Below, piece after piece: positions 24,108 through 31,242 of a DNA stretch of 31,242 nucleotides. The DNA lies in NCBI GenBank assembly GCA_039933785.1, contig JBDTNL010000045.1, positions 1 through 31,242 of the forward strand. Direction: 5' to 3'. The position numbers and the translations under genes are program-made. Numbering within the stretch: position 1 is the first letter of the stretch; the number at the start of each line of letters is the position of its first letter. The DNA is from JBDTNL01 sp039933785. GTDB taxonomy: Bacteria > Acidobacteriota > Thermoanaerobaculia > Multivoradales > JAGPDF01. The notes under the pieces are model-generated. The model was not told the DNA's origin, did not search any database, and saw nothing but the letters and a program-made list of their open reading frames with translations.

Positions 24108-24980
24108 TCATCCTGCCCCCTCGGCTCCGTCTGCCAGCGCGTCGACTGCCGCCAGCGCCGCCTCCTCGAGCTCGAACTCCAATGCCGCAAGGTTCTCGAC
24201 GATCCGGCCAGGATCGACACTCGAGGGCAGCGGGACTACGCCCTTTTCGATCTGCCACCGCAGGACGATCTGCGCCGGCGAGCGTCGGCATCGCGTCGCG
24301 AGCTCCAGCAGTCTCGGGTCGCTCAGCAGTCCCTCCGGCGACAGGGGTGAGTGCGCCATGACGCGGATTCGCCGCTCGCCACACCAGTCGACGAGTGCGA
24401 CGGAAGGCCGATAAGGAGAGATGGCAATCTGGTTCACCGCCGGCAGGTCGGGGCCCAACTCTTCGACTTGCGCCGCCTCGAAGTTGCTTACTCCGATACT
24501 GCCGACCAGGCCGAGGCGCCGCAGCTCCTGCATCGCCTCCCAAGTCTCGACCGGCGAGACACCGTCGAGCTCGACTTCGCCCAGCGCGTCGCGGGGGATG
24601 GCGCGGCGTTCGAAGCTTTCCCAGTCGGCGTCGTCGGGCTCCTCGAGCGGGCCGCGATATCTCCAGGCCCCAGGAGCGTGCAGAAGATACAAGTCGAAGG
24701 CATCGATGCCCAGGCGCCGGAGCGAGCTCTCGCATGCCGGCCGCAAGAACTCAGGGCGAAAGTTCGTCCGCCACACCTTGCCCACCAGAAACAAGTCGCC
24801 GCGCGGCGGGGCCTGCGGTTCCCGCAGCGCTCGTCCCACGGCGCGCTCGTTGCCGTAGAGCTCCGCAACGTCGAACAGGCGATAGCCCGCTCCGACGGCA
24901 ATTCGCACTGCTCCTTCCAGGTCGATTCGTTGCCCCCGCCGAAACGGCGAACAGCCAAATCCGATCGGCGGAAGTCGCAT
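24108..24980 (-). CDS. Aldo/keto reductase
   Basis: A 290-aa NADPH-type oxidoreductase of the aldo/keto reductase family with a TIM-barrel fold. The catalytic tetrad is complete: Asp37 and Tyr42 in RLFDVAELYGNE, Lys68 in LFLVGKVW, and His101 in DLYLLHAPG. Further marks are GSIGVSNFEAAQVEEL, AVNQIAISPYRP, VMAHSPLSPEG and the cofactor-binding VVPLPSSVDPGRIVENLAAL. ATG start 10 bases after the GT4 stop, so it is the last gene of the second glycan set, although its role there (sugar ketone reduction or unrelated housekeeping) is open. It converges on the GNAT gene; the 38-base gap holds no clear terminator. Confidence 0.93.
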   Translation of the reverse strand: MRLPPIGFGCSPFRRGQRIDLEGAVRIAVGAGYRLFDVAELYGNERAVGRALREPQAPPRGDLFLVGKVWRTNFRPEFLRPACESSLRRLGIDAFDLYLLHAPGAWRYRGPLEEPDDADWESFERRAIPRDALGEVELDGVSPVETWEAMQELRRLGLVGSIGVSNFEAAQVEELGPDLPAVNQIAISPYRPSVALVDWCGERRIRVMAHSPLSPEGLLSDPRLLELATRCRRSPAQIVLRWQIEKGVVPLPSSVDPGRIVENLAALEFELEEAALAAVDALADGAEGAG

Positions 24981-24990
24981 CGCCAGCCGG

Positions 24991-25938
24991 TCACAATAAG
25001 GCAGAAAAGAATCGTGCCAGCGCCTCTGCCGTCATTTCGGGCCGATAGCTGGCCGCGGTGCTCTTGCCGCCGTCGCGCAGGCGCTCGAAAAAGGACTCGT
25101 GCTCCTCGAAGCGATCGATCAAGTCGCAGACTCGTTCGACCAGCGCGTAGACGTCGTGGTTCTGAAACACCACCGCGTTCTCGCCATCGCGCAGAAAATC
25201 ACGCCCCCCCACCGCCTCGTAGCAAATCGGGATGCAGCCCGCGGCCATGGCCTCTGGAACGGTGGTATTGAAGGCCTCGAGCGAGTTCACGTTGACCAGG
25301 ATCGTCGAGGTTTGCATGAGCTCGGCAACTTCGTCGTGGGTCTTTCCTTGCAACGGCACCAAGCTCCATTCGGGCCGGCTGGCGAGCTCCTTCGCCAGCA
25401 GAGCAGCAGCTATGGACTCGTCCGGAATGCCGGCTCTCCGATAGCCGTCCTTCACCGCGAGCAATATTCGTCGCTGGCGAGGGCGCGGACTGGTGGCGAA
25501 GAAACGAGGGGCGATGAACGGCGGGACGATCGCGGCAGGCAAGCCGAAGTGGCGCTCGACCACTCGAGCCACATGGGGGAGCACGGCCATGGCCGACCGG
25601 TAGCCAAGCGCGGCGTAGTCGACCCCACCGCCCATGCCGCTGACGATGAGGAAGCTCCCTTGGACGAAGACGATGCGTCGCCAGGGGTGGCGAAGCGCCG
25701 CCTCGCTGGCCGCGAGGACCTCGGGCACGACCACGACATCGTTCGCAGTGACCGCGAAGTCCGAGTCGTTGAGATAGCGCACCGGAGTCTCGAGCGTACG
25801 CCAGCTCGGGCGGAACGGAGCGCGATGGTGAACCACGCAGGCGTCGTAGCCGAGCCCGCGCAGTATCGCCACGTGCTCGTAGAGCATGCCCATGCCCCAA
25901 CTCGGCTCGGGATAGTCGGCGACGAGGTAAAGGATCAC
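24991..25938 (-). CDS. Family 4-like glycosyltransferase
   Basis: A 315-aa protein. The N-terminal lobe is short (ILYLVADYPEPSWGMGMLYEHVAILRGLGYDACVVHH), and the C-terminal lobe has the GT4 features: RILLAVKDGYRRAG, LVPLQGKTHDEVAELMQTSTILVNVNSLEAFNTTVPEAMAAGCIPICYEAVGGRDFL (the Glu-rich donor site E-AFNTTVPEAMA), then DGENAVVF. No signal peptide. Start: GTG at 25938, where the Rossmann-like N-terminus begins; no SD is visible. It lies 34 bases after the radical SAM gene and 10 before the aldo/keto reductase. Sugar specificity is unknown. Confidence 0.86.
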   Translation of the reverse strand: MILYLVADYPEPSWGMGMLYEHVAILRGLGYDACVVHHRAPFRPSWRTLETPVRYLNDSDFAVTANDVVVVPEVLAASEAALRHPWRRIVFVQGSFLIVSGMGGGVDYAALGYRSAMAVLPHVARVVERHFGLPAAIVPPFIAPRFFATSPRPRQRRILLAVKDGYRRAGIPDESIAAALLAKELASRPEWSLVPLQGKTHDEVAELMQTSTILVNVNSLEAFNTTVPEAMAAGCIPICYEAVGGRDFLRDGENAVVFQNHDVYALVERVCDLIDRFEEHESFFERLRDGGKSTAASYRPEMTAEALARFFSALL

Positions 25939-25972
25939 GTCTGGCGGGGCGGCGCGAACGCCACCGCTCGAG

Positions 25973-27115
25973 CTAGGTCAGCGCGTAGATGCACTGGCGG
26001 CAGATGAAGTCTTCCGGCGCCGCCTCCATCCCGTACACCCAGCGGCGCATCAAGGACATCCTGGGGCCCGACAGAATCTCGTCCAGCGTCTCGTCGTGCA
26101 GATCGCCCACGACGTACTTGTCGTGGTAGTCCTGGCAGCAAAGAACGCACTGGCCGTGCGGATTGATGTGCACCCACTGCACGGGACGTGAGCCGGTTTG
26201 CTCGCAGCCACAAAGATTGTGATGACGCGTGGCGGGATGAAGGCCGATCGGCACAGCCCCGGCGCGATCCATGACCTCGTAGCGGTGGACCTTGAACTTG
26301 GAACCCTCGAAGTGATCGCGGATCTGCTCGAAGTCCGCTTGATGGACCTGATCGCCGCAGCCCAGTACAGCGATATCCATGGTCGGCGCCAGCTCTTTGT
26401 CGCGCAGGTATTCGAGGTTCCGCATAACCAGTGGGAGATGGTCGCCCGCCCGGTCACGCTGGTAACGCTCGCGGTCCATAGTAGAAAGGTTGATCGAGAG
26501 GTAGCGCAGGCCGCCGAGCTCGAGAATCGTGTCCACCCGCTTTGGCGTGAGGCCCGTGCCGTTGGTGAGCACGGCGGGCGGCAGGCCGTAGCGCTTCAAC
26601 ATCCGCACCTGATCGAGAAAACGCTTGTCGGCGGTGGGCTCGTTGTAGTGGATCATCGAGACGCCGTCGATCGTGGCTCGATGGGCGGCGAGTTGGGCCA
26701 CGATCTCCTCGTAGAACTCCATGGACATGTGATGATCTTCACGGCGATCAATGGATACCGGACAGAAATAGCATCCCTGATTGCACACCGTGCTGGCTTC
26801 AAGCGATACATACTTGAGCCGGAATCGTCCCGCCAGGTCGGAACCGGATTTCACCAGCCAACCCCGATCGAACAACTCAGCCCGCCGCTCCGGCGTCAGA
26901 TCGGCGATCCGAGCTTGGCCCTGGCGCAGCCCGCCGAGCTCCCGATACGCGGCAGCGTCGCTGGTAATCGTCTGCTCGGTCAGGGTGTTGTAGATAGCGT
27001 CGGGGCCGAAATGCAGAAACGGCTCCAGTACCAAGTCGTCCGCCGCCGGTGTTTCCAAGTGTCGTTCCGCCAAGGTTCCCGTGTTGCTTGTCTCCGCGAC
27101 TCGTTCGATCATCAT
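25973..27115 (-). CDS. Radical SAM/SPASM-domain protein
   Basis: A 380-aa enzyme that splits S-adenosylmethionine at a 4Fe-4S cluster bound by Cys111, Cys115 and Cys118 (CNQGCYFC). The radical SAM barrel follows (IHYNEPTADKRFL, AVLTNGTGLTP, LSINLSTMD). The C-terminal part has a SPASM-like Cys set at 302, 304, 323, 326, 327, 372 and 375 (CVLCCQDYHDKYVVGDLHDETLDEI, CRQC), which binds auxiliary clusters. Residues 1-100 form a separate domain with a helix-turn character (LTPERRAELFDRGWLV). SPASM enzymes often mature peptides or proteins, but some act on sugars or alcohols; here no precursor peptide is evident. ATGATG start; I use the first. It sits between two glycosyltransferases in one transcription direction. 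Confidence 0.88.
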   Translation of the reverse strand: MMIERVAETSNTGTLAERHLETPAADDLVLEPFLHFGPDAIYNTLTEQTITSDAAAYRELGGLRQGQARIADLTPERRAELFDRGWLVKSGSDLAGRFRLKYVSLEASTVCNQGCYFCPVSIDRREDHHMSMEFYEEIVAQLAAHRATIDGVSMIHYNEPTADKRFLDQVRMLKRYGLPPAVLTNGTGLTPKRVDTILELGGLRYLSINLSTMDRERYQRDRAGDHLPLVMRNLEYLRDKELAPTMDIAVLGCGDQVHQADFEQIRDHFEGSKFKVHRYEVMDRAGAVPIGLHPATRHHNLCGCEQTGSRPVQWVHINPHGQCVLCCQDYHDKYVVGDLHDETLDEILSGPRMSLMRRWVYGMEAAPEDFICRQCIYALT

Positions 27116-27151
27116 CGATTTCCAGTACTTACGAATGCCGGCCTCAGATCG

Positions 27152-28246
27152 TCACGAGATCATATCCGACCGCCGAGGCGATCTCGTGAGCGAATACCAC
27201 GCGAGCTCGCGGCCACGTTCGCTCACCAAGCGCAGGTCGAGTCGCGTGTCCCCAACCCGGGCCAAGACTTCCGGCGAAAACTCCCAAGGCGCGGGGGGCG
27301 CAGCGGTCAAGCGCTCCGCGGCAGCCGGATAACCCGTCTCGTTGGGCGAGACCTCGAGCCACAAGGGGAATGAGAACCTTGCCAGCTCCAGCCCGCGCTC
27401 CGGAATCGGGTCCGGCGCCGCAAGCGCTGGGCCATGTTGCCTGGTCTCGAGCCAGCCGAGGAAGTCGGAAAAACGGCGACCATGATGCAGCTTGCGAAAG
27501 CGCCACGCCGAATCGGCGAACCAATCCGCCGAACGAGGTTCCTGTACGGCGCTCCTACCGTGCAGGTGAATCGCCCCGGCCCCCGGTACGTAGCGGGCCG
27601 CCAATCCGAGCCTGGCAGCCCGGAGCAGCCAGTCGGTCTCCTCGAAGTAGAGGCGAAAGCCTTCGTCGAAGGGGCCGACACGAGTCCAGGCCCGACGAGT
27701 GAAGGCGAGGAGACCGCCGCTGAGGGAGTAGCTCGGCAGCGGATCGCGGGCGTCCCAATGCCGTCGCGCATGCCGGCGCCAGTGCCGCCGGGCGCGCAAT
27801 GCCCAACCTTCGCCGCGCACCGCCAGCCTGGCCAGGATCTCGGCGCGCCGGTCGCGCTCCTCGGTGGGTGGCAACAGCGTGCGGCAGGCCGTGTCCCAAT
27901 AGAAACGCGGGCCGGCGATCTCGGCCCCGCCGTTCAGTTCGCGAATCAACCCGCCTAGGCAGCCAGGCAGGACATGGACATCCGGGTTCATCGCCAGCAC
28001 CACGGGAGCCTGCGTCTGCGCCACACCGACATTGACTCCACCCGCGAACCCCAAATTTCCGCCCGGATCGACGTACTCGAAGCCGATGCCACGCAGCAAC
28101 TCGCGCCCGCTGTCGTCGTTGCCGTTGTCGATCAGGATCCCCTGGATTTCGATGCCGCTCGCGTGCGCGTCACGCCGGAGCGCCTCGACGGCCGCGACCG
28201 CCAAGCCGGGCGTCCAGTAGTGGACCAGGACTACAGCGATTCGCAC
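27152..28246 (-). CDS. Family 2 glycosyltransferase (rhamnosyltransferase-like)
   Basis: A 364-aa GT2. Seen: IAVVLVHYWTPGLAVAAVEAL, GILIDNGNDDSG, NLGFAGGVNVGVAQ, VVLAMNPDVHVLPG (NPDV motif of the WbbL-like group), SLSGGLLAFTRRAW and FEETDWLLRAARLGLAARYVPGA. The C-terminal ~100 residues are a separate, unidentified segment. GTG start nine bases after the Wzt stop, so the two are in one operon. A likely role is adding a sugar to the polysaccharide that Wzt exports; that is inference from position. Confidence 0.9.
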   Translation of the reverse strand: MRIAVVLVHYWTPGLAVAAVEALRRDAHASGIEIQGILIDNGNDDSGRELLRGIGFEYVDPGGNLGFAGGVNVGVAQTQAPVVLAMNPDVHVLPGCLGGLIRELNGGAEIAGPRFYWDTACRTLLPPTEERDRRAEILARLAVRGEGWALRARRHWRRHARRHWDARDPLPSYSLSGGLLAFTRRAWTRVGPFDEGFRLYFEETDWLLRAARLGLAARYVPGAGAIHLHGRSAVQEPRSADWFADSAWRFRKLHHGRRFSDFLGWLETRQHGPALAAPDPIPERGLELARFSFPLWLEVSPNETGYPAAAERLTAAPPAPWEFSPEVLARVGDTRLDLRLVSERGRELAWYSLTRSPRRSDMIS

Positions 28247-28255
28247 ACGTGACGC

Positions 28256-29485
28256 CTACGCCTTGGCTGCTCGTTCCAACTCGGAGTCGCGAAACGAGTC
28301 CTCGGTTGCGGTTTCCCAGCGGTGAGCTGTGTGCACGAGGCCGATGGTGAACTTGGCGCCTTCAATCGTGATCGCTCCCGGGATAGTGCGTCGATCAAAA
28401 ACATGCAGCGCGGCCTCGTCGAGGAGAAAGACGTAGAGCGTGAAGGTGCCCGCGAGCAGCGGCAACTCGGGAACGATCAGCCGCGCGCGGTGGCGCCGCA
28501 GGCCCGTCCAAGGCTGTAGGCCGGCATCCCGGCTGAGGAACGACAGGACCTGGACGCCGTCTACACGATCGATTCCGATCCCGACATGGCAGAGAAGACT
28601 GGCGTCCGCGCTCTCCCATTCAACATCGATCTCCAGCCGATCGTGAGACCGGTACAAGCCCAACTCGCCATTCCCCAAGGGTTGCGAAACGGCGGTAATG
28701 CGAGCCGGGCCTAGACCGGCCTCGTCACGTTGCGCGCCTTCGATCGGGCGAGCCGACTTGGCAAGCAGGAACTCCTCGTACTCGCGCACCACGTCTTTCG
28801 TCGCGCCGACGGCCGCCACCCTACCGTTGCGCAACCACAACGCCTGGCGACAGAACTCCGAGACGTAGTACATGGCGTGGGTGCACAACAACAAGGTACC
28901 CCCGCCCTGGGTAAACTCCACCAAGCGATCGATGCACTTCTTCTGAAAATACCCGTCACCCACCGAGAGCGCCTCGTCGACGATCAGCACGTCGGGCTCC
29001 ACCTGTGTGGCGATGGAAAAACCGAGCCGCATGGTCATTCCGGTCGAATAGGTTTTCACCGGCTGTTCGATGAAGTCTCCCAGCTCGCTGAAGGCGATGA
29101 TCTGCGGAGTCTTCTCGCGGACCTGACTCTCGGAAAGTCCCAGCAGCGCCGCATTCAGCACGATGTTCTGACGCCCGGTGAGCTCGGGATGGAACGCGGA
29201 GCCGAGCTCGAGAATCGAGGCCACCTTGCCCTGCACCTCGGCCGATCCCGCGGTGGGCGCCGTGATCCCCGCGAGGATTTTCAACAGTGTGCTCTTTCCC
29301 GCTCCGTTTTCGCCAATCAACCCGAAACCTTCGCCGCGCTCGAGGGTGAAGCTCACGTCATCGAGCGCGCGAAACTCCCGATGCCTGGATCGACGAGTGA
29401 AGAGCTCGACCACCCGGTCGAGGGGGCGGGCGTACACCGAGTAGGACTTGCAGAGCTGGTGAGCGCGAACGGCGGGCACGGACAT
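28256..29485 (-). CDS. wzt: ABC transporter ATP-binding protein, Wzt-type polysaccharide exporter
   Basis: A 409-aa protein with an N-terminal ATPase and a C-terminal Wzt carbohydrate-binding domain. Seen: Walker A GENGAGKST (58-66), signature YSTGM (146-150), Walker B VLIVDE (166-171), the D-loop SVGDGYF, and the switch His in CTHAMYYV. From about residue 255 a beta-sandwich recognises the glycan end in known Wzt proteins. It powers transport of O-antigen or similar polymer across the inner membrane, together with the permease Wzm, which is not in the window. I use ATG 29485, which gives the usual N-terminus; ATGs at 29497 and 29500 are possible. A TATGAT (29501-29496, minus strand) could be its -10, giving an almost leaderless transcript. 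Confidence 0.9.
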   Translation of the reverse strand: MSVPAVRAHQLCKSYSVYARPLDRVVELFTRRSRHREFRALDDVSFTLERGEGFGLIGENGAGKSTLLKILAGITAPTAGSAEVQGKVASILELGSAFHPELTGRQNIVLNAALLGLSESQVREKTPQIIAFSELGDFIEQPVKTYSTGMTMRLGFSIATQVEPDVLIVDEALSVGDGYFQKKCIDRLVEFTQGGGTLLLCTHAMYYVSEFCRQALWLRNGRVAAVGATKDVVREYEEFLLAKSARPIEGAQRDEAGLGPARITAVSQPLGNGELGLYRSHDRLEIDVEWESADASLLCHVGIGIDRVDGVQVLSFLSRDAGLQPWTGLRRHRARLIVPELPLLAGTFTLYVFLLDEAALHVFDRRTIPGAITIEGAKFTIGLVHTAHRWETATEDSFRDSELERAAKA

Positions 29486-29551
29486 GGCCGGGGGCATCAT
29501 ATCGAGAGTGCGCCGCAGCCCCGGTCGCAAGGAGCGGTTTTACCGAGGCGT

Positions 29552-29580
29552 TTGACACGCCCGAAATCGGCGCTTACGCT
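29552..29580 (+). promoter_or_regulatory. Promoter candidate for the first secreted-family gene
   Basis: TTGACA (29552-29557), a 17-base spacer, then TACGCT (29575-29580), which keeps the TA and final T of the -10 consensus. The ATG follows at 29634 after GGGAG (29620-29624). The rest of the wzt-facing side of this gap shows no gene. Confidence 0.55.
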
Positions 29581-29633
29581 TGCACCACTTAGCGCAATCA
29601 GGCTCGACTCACGTCTACTGGGAGATTCTTGTC

Positions 29634-30926
29634 ATGAGAAAGCTCGTTCTGGCGCTTGCTGTGTTCGGCTTACTGGGGACGGGGCGGGGAGCTCAGGCGG
29701 TTATCGGGACCGTGGATGACGTTCCCGCCGCGACCCTGCTAGTACCTTACTTCCAGGTCGACCTCACCCACCCGCATGGCGACAACACTCTGTTCTCGGT
29801 GAACAACGCCTCGGCGACCGCGGTGCTGGCCCACGTTGTCCTGTGGACCGATCTCTCGGTACCGACGTTCGATTTCAACATCTATCTCACCGGCTACGAC
29901 GTGCAAACCATCAGCGTGCGCGATCTGTTCAACGGCATCGTCCCGCGGACGGCGTCGGACGGACAGGACCCCTCCGACACCATCAGCCCGCAGGGCCTGT
30001 TTTCGCAAGACCTCAACTTTGCCAGCTGCGCCAGCCAAATGCCGCCTCCCACGGTGGCCCCGGCTTCGTTCATCGCGCACCTCAAGGCGGCCCACACGGG
30101 CCTCTTCTCCTCGATCCTCGGCGGTTGCGCCGGACAGGCCTTCGGCGACGATATCGCTCGCGGCTACATCACGGTCGACACGGTGAACAACTGCACCCTG
30201 CGTTTCCCCGGTGACGTCGGTTACTTTGCCGCCCGAGGCACGGGGGACGCCACCAACCAGAACGTCCTCTGGGGTGACTACTTCTACTGCAACTCCGACC
30301 AGAACTTCGCCAACGGCGAGAGCCTGGTGCACGTCGAGGCTTCGGCTACCGATCCCGAGACCTCGATCGCCGGTCAGTACACCTTCTACGGTCGCTACGA
30401 CGCCTGGACCGCGGTGGACAACCGCGAGCCGCTGTCGACTAACTTCGCCGCTCGCTTCATCAACGGCGGAGCCTTCACCGGTGGCACCTCGTTCGTGGCT
30501 TGGCGCGACTCGAAGGTGGCTCAGGGCGCTTTCAAGTGCGGCACGACTCCGAGCTGGTACCCGTTGGGTCAGGAACAGATCGTGATTTTCGACGAGCAGG
30601 AGCATCCCGAGGTCCCGGCGACCTTCCCCTTCTCGCCGCAGCCGCCCCAAGCCGGGATCATTCCCTTCCCCGCTGAAGCGCAGCGCACCGAGGTGGGAGG
30701 AGAATCCCTTCCAGTGCCCTTCGACTTCGGTTGGCTGTATCTGAATCTCAACACAGCGGTCGCGGCGGCGGGAAACAACCCGCCCGAGGATCCGGCTGCG
30801 GCTCAGGCTTGGATCGAGCCCCTGATGGACGCCGACGGTCGCTATAGCGTGGGCTTCAATGCCGTCCAACTGGACGACGCCATCGCGGCCAGCCACTCAG
30901 TGGTCGGCGTGACGAGCCGTCCGTAA
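29634..30926 (+). CDS. Secreted protein of unknown function, tandem family member 1
   Basis: A 430-aa exported protein that I do not recognise as a named family. Seen: signal peptide 1-22 (AQA cut, mature start VIGTVDDVP), then a mostly beta-rich sequence with alternating hydrophobic and aromatic residues: LLVPYFQVDLTHP, TLFSVNNASATAVLAHVVLWTD, GYDVQTISVRDLFNG, YTFYGRYDAWTAVDNREPL and SFVAWRDSKVAQGAF. Five mature Cys are present (in FASCASQ, GGCAGQ, NNCTLRF, FYCNSD, FKCGTT), an odd number. No membrane helix, lipobox or known anchor is seen. The ATG is chosen from GGGAG (29620-29624) and the signal peptide; the longer in-frame extension to 29580 is not needed. A second gene with nearly the same signal starts 250 bases downstream, so it belongs to a tandem family. 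Confidence 0.85.
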   Translation: MRKLVLALAVFGLLGTGRGAQAVIGTVDDVPAATLLVPYFQVDLTHPHGDNTLFSVNNASATAVLAHVVLWTDLSVPTFDFNIYLTGYDVQTISVRDLFNGIVPRTASDGQDPSDTISPQGLFSQDLNFASCASQMPPPTVAPASFIAHLKAAHTGLFSSILGGCAGQAFGDDIARGYITVDTVNNCTLRFPGDVGYFAARGTGDATNQNVLWGDYFYCNSDQNFANGESLVHVEASATDPETSIAGQYTFYGRYDAWTAVDNREPLSTNFAARFINGGAFTGGTSFVAWRDSKVAQGAFKCGTTPSWYPLGQEQIVIFDEQEHPEVPATFPFSPQPPQAGIIPFPAEAQRTEVGGESLPVPFDFGWLYLNLNTAVAAAGNNPPEDPAAAQAWIEPLMDADGRYSVGFNAVQLDDAIAASHSVVGVTSRP

Positions 30927-30962
30927 GGCGGCGAGGCGGCTTGGAGGGGACTTATAGACCAT

Positions 30963-30992
30963 TTGACAGGAGCCATGGGCGTAGGTTAACCT
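30963..30992 (+). promoter_or_regulatory. Promoter candidate and palindrome before the second family gene
   Basis: TTGACA (30963-30968) is followed after 17-18 bases by TTAACC or TAACCT, which lie in the perfect 8-base palindrome GGTTAACC (30984-30991). The -10 match is weak but the -35 is consensus, as at the first family gene. A repressor or activator dyad over the -10 is possible. Confidence 0.45.
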
Positions 30993-31006
30993 CATGGAAC
31001 TAAAGC

Positions 31007-31025
31007 TTTCCTTAACCCAAGGAAA
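31007..31025. repeat. Hairpin in the leader between the two secreted-family genes
   Basis: TTTCCTT (31007-31013) pairs with AAGGAAA (31019-31025) around a 5-base loop. It lies downstream of the promoter candidate, so it would be in the 5' leader of the second gene, or it could be a weak terminator of the first. No T-run follows. The same gap holds a repeated GAATTGTTTT at 31100-31109 and 31149-31158. Confidence 0.4.
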
Positions 31026-31175
31026 CACTCAGAATCTTTGATCGGGAGGTGATGGTTCGTCGCCGGAGTAGGAAAAACTAGCAGCAACGTACCCATCAAG
31101 AATTGTTTTGGACGTTTCGCGGGCATCGTGCCTCGCGGCGTCCCTAGTGAATTGTTTTCAGGGAGATTCATCCAA

Positions 31176-31242
31176 ATGAAGAAACTTGCTCTGGCATTGG
31201 CCGCGTTCGGCCTCTTGGTTGCCGGACAGGGCGCACAGGCCG
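31176..31242 (+). CDS. Secreted protein, tandem family member 2 (cut by right edge)
   Basis: Only the signal peptide is in the window: 22 codons plus one base. It matches the signal of the upstream gene at 16 of 22 positions, with the same length and the same AQA end (MKKLALALAAFGLLV, then AGQGAQA). The ribosome site GGGAGATTC before the ATG is also shared with the first gene. This supports a recent or selected tandem duplication. The mature protein is not visible, so its likeness beyond the signal is inferred. Confidence 0.8.
   Translation, partial: MKKLALALAAFGLLVAGQGAQA

Noticed and set aside
26198..27373. Long plus-strand frame (391 codons) opposite the radical SAM gene
   Set aside because: Antisense shadow; the minus strand has the CxxxCxxC and SPASM motifs.
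1..31242. tRNA, rRNA, insertion sequences, phage genes or attachment sites
   Set aside because: No transposase or integrase motif, no tRNA-like fold and no rRNA segment was recognised by eye on either strand; a covariance-model search was not possible here.

Overview
The window is high-GC and contains only protein-coding genes; I found no tRNA, rRNA, insertion sequence or CRISPR array. It looks like the chromosome of a diderm (Gram-negative-type) bacterium, because it carries lptD, a Wzt-type polysaccharide exporter ATPase and a TonB-like protein. The combination of a TonB domain fused to a kinase-like domain, PEGA and DUF3891 proteins, and large glycosyltransferase clusters suggests an Acidobacteriota-like lineage. 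That placement is inference from gene content and style, not proof.

Left part (1-12.2 kb), mostly housekeeping. A thiolase and lptD (cut by the left edge) run leftward as a coupled pair. Divergent from them is ruvX-mltG, then a long protein joining a degenerate protein kinase domain, a membrane helix, a coiled coil, a Pro-rich region and a TonB C-terminal domain. It converges on a small CsgG-like secreted protein across a clear hairpin terminator. Next come a three-domain malic enzyme (maeB type) and, divergent from it, tryptophan 2,3-dioxygenase coupled to a DUF3891 protein, followed by an O6-alkylguanine-DNA alkyltransferase.

Middle part (12.2-24.1 kb), first glycan region. Six genes run leftward from 21.1 to 12.2 kb and end at a strong terminator: a sulfatase-fold protein with Thr at the usual formylglycine position, a fused PIG-L deacetylase/GT2 glycosyltransferase, a GT4, two GT2 enzymes and a secreted PEGA-domain protein. 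Three of these junctions are 4-base GTGA overlaps. Divergent from this operon are a multi-pass GT-C-like membrane glycosyltransferase and a GNAT acetyltransferase whose reading frames overlap for an unusually long stretch.

Right part (24.1-29.5 kb), second glycan region. A leftward five-gene set encodes Wzt, GT2, a radical SAM/SPASM protein, GT4 and an aldo/keto reductase. The Wzm permease that Wzt needs is not in the window. Together the two regions look like machinery that builds, modifies and exports a surface polysaccharide.

Right edge (29.5-31.2 kb). Two rightward genes with nearly the same signal peptide and the same Shine-Dalgarno block begin a tandem family of secreted proteins of unknown function. 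The first is complete (430 aa); the second is cut after its signal peptide. Each has a TTGACA-containing promoter candidate.

Many gene pairs share a 4-base stop/start overlap (GTGA or ATGA). I used this pattern to choose starts for two glycosyltransferases.
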